Assembly: GCF_003058225.1 (NCBI RefSeq)
Contig: NZ_QBUG01000001.1
Location: 434,001-498,000, forward strand
Direction of reading: 5' to 3'
DNA: 64,000 bases
Source of the DNA: Promicromonospora sp. AC04
GTDB lineage: Bacteria > Actinomycetota > Actinomycetes > Actinomycetales > Cellulomonadaceae
Made by a program: the position numbers and the translations under genes. The notes below the pieces were generated by a model, which was given only the letters and a program-made list of their open reading frames with translations, did not search any database and had not been told where the DNA came from. Below, in pieces: positions 60,917 through 64,000 of the stretch (its first letter is position 1; the number at the start of each line of letters is the position of its first letter).

Positions 60917-62341
60917 ATGAGCGCCCCCGCGAGCGTCGAGACCAATGCCCTGAACACCATCGACGAGACCGAGCGTCGCGGGTCGCCACGCAACCTGTTC
61001 TGGCCGTGGTTCGGGGCCAACGTGTCGGTGCTCGGGCTGGGATACGGCTCCTACCTGCTGGGGTTCGCCGTGTCGTTCTGGCAGGCCGTCGTGGTCGGCA
61101 CGATCGGCATCGTGGTGTCGTTCCTGTTCTGCGGGTTCATCTCGCTGGCCGGGAAGCGCGGCTCGGCGCCCACCATGGTGCTGTCCCGGGCCGCGTTCGG
61201 CGTGCGGGGCAACAAGCTGCCGTCCCTGCTGTCGTGGATCCTCACGGTCGGCTGGGAGACGGTGCTCGTCGCGCTGGCCACGCTCGCGACGTCCACCGTG
61301 CTCGGGGAGCTGGGCTGGGGCGGCGGCACGGTCACCAAGATCATTGCCCTGGTGGTGGTCGCGGGCATCGTGGTCACCGCCGGCGTCTTCGGGTTCGACC
61401 TCGTGATGCGGCTGCAGGTCGTCATCACGGTGCTGACGGCCGTGCTCACCGTCGTCTACATCGTGCTGGTGCTCGACCACATCGACTGGGCCACGGTCGC
61501 CGCGATCCCCGCCGGCGGCAGCCCGCAGGTGATCGGCGGGCTCGTCTTCATGATGACCGGCTTCGGGCTGGGCTGGGTCAACATGGCCGCCGACTACTCG
61601 CGCTACCTGCCCCGCTCCGCCTCCGGGCGCGGCATCGTCGGGTGGACCACCCTGGGCGCCTCGCTGGCCCCGGTCGTCCTGCTCGTGTTCGGCCTGCTGC
61701 TCGCGGGCTCCGACCCCGTGCTGAACGAGGCGATCGGCGCCGACCCGATCGGGGCCCTGTCCACGATCCTGCCCACCTGGTTCCTCATCCCGTTCGTGGT
61801 GGTCGCGCTGGCCGGGCTGATCGGCGGCGCCGCCCTGGACATCTACTCCTCCGGGCTCGCGCTGCTGTCCCTGGGGCTGCCCGCGCCGCGCTGGGTCGCG
61901 GCCGCCATCGACGGCGCGCTCATGGTCGTCGGCGCGATCTACGTCGTGTTCGTAGCCGACTCCTTCATCGGCCCCTTCCAGGGCTTCCTCATCACGCTGG
62001 GTGTGCCGATCGCCGCCTGGTGCGGCGTCCTGCTCGCCGACATCCTGCTGCGCCGCCGCGACTACACCGACGCCGACCTGTACTCCGCGTCCGGCCGCTA
62101 CGGATCGGTGAACTGGGCCGCCGTGCTCCTCGTCGTGGTCGGCACCGCCGTCGGCTGGGGACTGGTGACCAACACCTACGCGCCGTGGCTGGGTTGGCAG
62201 GGCTACCTGCTGGGCCCGATCGGCGGGGTCGACGGCGCCTGGGCGGGCGCCAACCTCGGCGTGCTCGTCGCCCTGGTCCTCGGCTTCGCCGGGACGCTCC
62301 TGCTGAGCGCCCGCGCGGTGCGCCGCCAGGAGGAACGATGA
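60917..62341 (+). CDS. NCS1-family nucleobase (cytosine/purine-type) permease
   Basis: A 474-aa secondary transporter with about 12 membrane helices. It shows the NCS1 start NLFWPWFGANVSVLGLGYGSYLLGF, then KRGSAPTMVLSRAAFGVRGNKLPSLLSWILTVGWE and MTGFGLGWVNMAADYSRYLPR, close to CodB-like and allantoin-type carriers. It likely imports a nucleobase or related amide by cation symport. Its stop overlaps the next start (ATGA), linking uptake to the cysteine hydrolase. Confidence 0.9.
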   Translation: MSAPASVETNALNTIDETERRGSPRNLFWPWFGANVSVLGLGYGSYLLGFAVSFWQAVVVGTIGIVVSFLFCGFISLAGKRGSAPTMVLSRAAFGVRGNKLPSLLSWILTVGWETVLVALATLATSTVLGELGWGGGTVTKIIALVVVAGIVVTAGVFGFDLVMRLQVVITVLTAVLTVVYIVLVLDHIDWATVAAIPAGGSPQVIGGLVFMMTGFGLGWVNMAADYSRYLPRSASGRGIVGWTTLGASLAPVVLLVFGLLLAGSDPVLNEAIGADPIGALSTILPTWFLIPFVVVALAGLIGGAALDIYSSGLALLSLGLPAPRWVAAAIDGALMVVGAIYVVFVADSFIGPFQGFLITLGVPIAAWCGVLLADILLRRRDYTDADLYSASGRYGSVNWAAVLLVVVGTAVGWGLVTNTYAPWLGWQGYLLGPIGGVDGAWAGANLGVLVALVLGFAGTLLLSARAVRRQEER

Positions 62342-63027
62342 CCGACGGCGGGACACGGGCCGACGGCGGAGCGGCCGCCCACGTACCGCCCACGGTCGGC
62401 GGCGCGGACGCCGTCCAGCGCGACACCGGCGTCGGGCCGGATGTCGCGCCGGGCGCGGCCGCCATCGTGCCGCCCGGACCGGACGCCGCCCTCGTCGTGA
62501 TCGACATGCAGGACGTCTTCGCCCGCCCGCCGAGCCCTTGGGCCTCCCCCGACTACCCGACCGCGCTCGCCGGGACCTGCCGCCTGCTCCCCGCTTTCGC
62601 CGGCCGCACGGTCCTCACCAGGTACGTAGCCCCCGCCGTGCCCGACGGCGCCTGGCGCGCCTACTTCGACCAGTGGCCGTTCGCGCTCGTACCCGAGAAC
62701 GACCCGCTGTACGAGATCACAGACCTCGCCGACGTCGTGGCCTCCGGGGCACCGGTCGTCACGCGCACGACGTTCGGCAAGTGGGGCCCGGAGCTGGACG
62801 CCGCCACCCGCGGGAGCGGCGAGCTGGTGCTCGCGGGCGTGGCCACCGACTGCTGCGTGATCTCGACGACGCTCGCCGCCGCCGACGCCGGCCGGCGGGT
62901 GCTCGTGGTCGAGGACGCCTGCGCGGGCTCGACCCCGGAGAACCACCAGCGCGCGCTGGAGATCATGCGCCTCTACGCGCCGCTGATCGAGGTGACGACG
63001 GTCGCCGAGATGCTCGGTGCCGGCTGA
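62338..63027 (+). CDS. Isochorismatase-like cysteine hydrolase
   Basis: A 229-aa amidohydrolase of the isochorismatase fold. The catalytic Asp is in ALVVIDMQDVFARP, Lys in TRTTFGKWGPEL and the nucleophilic Cys in GVATDCCVISTTLAAAD. An N-terminal extension of about 45 Gly/Ala/Pro-rich residues is unusual. Related enzymes hydrolyse ureidoacrylate, biuret, nicotinamide or N-carbamoyl compounds. Coupling to an NCS1 permease suggests that the imported compound or its ring-opened product is the substrate. Confidence 0.85.
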   Translation: MTDGGTRADGGAAAHVPPTVGGADAVQRDTGVGPDVAPGAAAIVPPGPDAALVVIDMQDVFARPPSPWASPDYPTALAGTCRLLPAFAGRTVLTRYVAPAVPDGAWRAYFDQWPFALVPENDPLYEITDLADVVASGAPVVTRTTFGKWGPELDAATRGSGELVLAGVATDCCVISTTLAAADAGRRVLVVEDACAGSTPENHQRALEIMRLYAPLIEVTTVAEMLGAG

Positions 63028-63224
63028 CCCCGGCGTCGTGAACGCCTCGGCGGAGCGCGCAGTGCCGTTTCGATAGGTCGCTCCCCCACCCGAGCACCTG
63101 GACGCTCGGCAACCGCACCACCCGCGCGCCGGTGACCCGGGTCCGTCCGCCACGATCAGCATCAAGCGCGCTGATGTCCCCGCCCATGTCCCGTGGGTGA
63201 CCAGCCGGACCGAAGGAGCCAGAC

Positions 63225-64000
63225 GTGACCGTGACCAGGATCCGCGCCCAGTGGGAGCGCCAAGACGAGCGGTTCGCCCCCGTCCGCGGGGACACGTTCG
63301 CCGAGGTGCTCTTCGACGAGGGCAGCTGGCTCGAAGGGCCGGCCTACTCGCCCGCCTGGCGCACGGTGCTGTTCAGCGACATCCCCAACGACCGGGTCCT
63401 CGCCTGGGACGAGGCCACCGGCGGTGTCGGCGTCTGGCGTGGCCCGGGCGGTTATGCCAACGGCCGCACGATCGACCGCGCGGGCCGGATGCTCCAGTGC
63501 GAGCACGGCTCCCGGTCGGTGACGCGCACCGAGCCCGACGGCACCCTGACCACGCTGGCCGACCACTGGCGGGGCCAGCGGTTCAACAGCCCCAACGACC
63601 TGGTCGAGCACAGCGACGGGAGCGTGTGGTTCACCGACCCGAGCTACGGCATCCAGAGCGACTACGAGGGGTTCCGCGCCACCCCCGAGATCGACGGCTG
63701 CCACGTCTACCGCTGGACGCCGGACGGATCCGTCACCCGGGTCGCCGACGACTTCGCCGGCCCCAACGGCCTGGCCTTCTCCGCCGACGAGCGAACCCTC
63801 TACGTCACCGACAGCGAGCGCAAGCACCTGCGGCGCTTCGACGTCGGACCCGACCTCTTGCTGTCCGGCGGCGAGGTGCTCGCCACCTGCGACGCCGGCA
63901 CCTTCGACGGCGTGCGGGTCGACGACGCGGGCCGGCTCTGGGTCGCCGCCGGCGACGGCCTGCACTGCTTCGACCCCGACGGCACCCTGCTCGGCAAGCT
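63225..64000 (+). CDS. SMP-30/gluconolactonase family protein (3' truncated by the window edge)
   Basis: The first 258 codons of a six-bladed propeller lactonase. Metal ligands appear in SWLEGPAYSPAWRTVLFSDIPNDRVLAWDE (Glu), FNSPNDLVEHSDGSVWFTDPSYG (Asn) and FAGPNGLAFSADERTLYVTDSERK (Asn, Asp). GTG 63225 is six bases after GAAGGAG. It lies 197 bases after the cysteine hydrolase on the same strand and continues beyond the window. It should hydrolyse a sugar or other lactone. Confidence 0.88.
   Translation, partial: MTVTRIRAQWERQDERFAPVRGDTFAEVLFDEGSWLEGPAYSPAWRTVLFSDIPNDRVLAWDEATGGVGVWRGPGGYANGRTIDRAGRMLQCEHGSRSVTRTEPDGTLTTLADHWRGQRFNSPNDLVEHSDGSVWFTDPSYGIQSDYEGFRATPEIDGCHVYRWTPDGSVTRVADDFAGPNGLAFSADERTLYVTDSERKHLRRFDVGPDLLLSGGEVLATCDAGTFDGVRVDDAGRLWVAAGDGLHCFDPDGTLLGK

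Overview
This window comes from a very GC-rich actinobacterium. The base composition, the clpP1-clpP2-clpX order with a ClgR box, a fused FbiC, a Rv2629-like release-factor homologue, abundant GTG starts and 4-bp gene overlaps all fit Actinomycetota. A secreted GH5 cellulase and sugar/amide transport suggest a saprophytic, cellulose-degrading member of the Micrococcales. The family (possibly Promicromonosporaceae or Cellulomonadaceae) is inference only.

Layout. 0-12.6 kb is housekeeping: valS, a DUF1877 protein, a baeRF2-type protein, chorismate mutase, an acyl-CoA ligase, and the clpX / clpP1P2 / tig protein-quality block. 12.7-20.4 kb holds two divergent import systems: a carbohydrate ABC importer (two permeases plus a lipoprotein) and a branched-chain amino acid importer in which the second permease and an ATPase are fused. 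20.5-27.2 kb is accessory: GH5 endoglucanase, a flavin monooxygenase, a cupin, an Abi-type gene of lower GC set among three copies of a structured repeat, a MarR/SnoaL divergent pair with twin operators, and a WD-like protein. 27.3-31.5 kb has FbiC (F420 biosynthesis) and a Baeyer-Villiger-type monooxygenase. 31.5-37.7 kb has a response regulator, a histidine kinase and a beta-lactamase-fold membrane protein in one operon, with a lone TnpB nuclease element inserted upstream. 37.7-43.2 kb has a proline-racemase/ornithine-cyclodeaminase operon, a peptidoglycan-binding secreted protein, and an enolase-superfamily racemase with a GNAT partner.

43.3-55.0 kb is a nitrogen island: urtABCDE (urea importer), ureABC-F-G-D (nickel urease and its maturation proteins) and a NiCoT nickel transporter, all on one strand. 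Together they take up urea and nickel, assemble urease and release ammonia. A perfect 20-bp palindrome sits upstream of urtA. 55-64 kb holds NmrA/HxlR and MarR/AmiC-like divergent pairs, a BBE-like flavoprotein, a c-di-AMP (ydaO) riboswitch upstream of an NlpC/P60 hydrolase, and an NCS1 permease, cysteine hydrolase and SMP-30 lactonase cluster that runs off the window.

The most unusual signals are non-coding. Long inverted repeats, mostly of unrelated sequence, occupy many gene junctions, including four junctions of the urt-ure-nickel cluster. Between ureB and ureC the inserted hairpin is flanked by a duplication of the ureB end, which leaves a 52-codon frame linked to both genes by TGATG junctions. 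Three copies of a hairpin with changing but still complementary inner stems lie around the Abi gene. One inverted-repeat element occurs twice. On the protein side, the CofH half of FbiC has lost the segment that carries its radical-SAM cysteines, and several conserved enzymes carry repetitive loop expansions.
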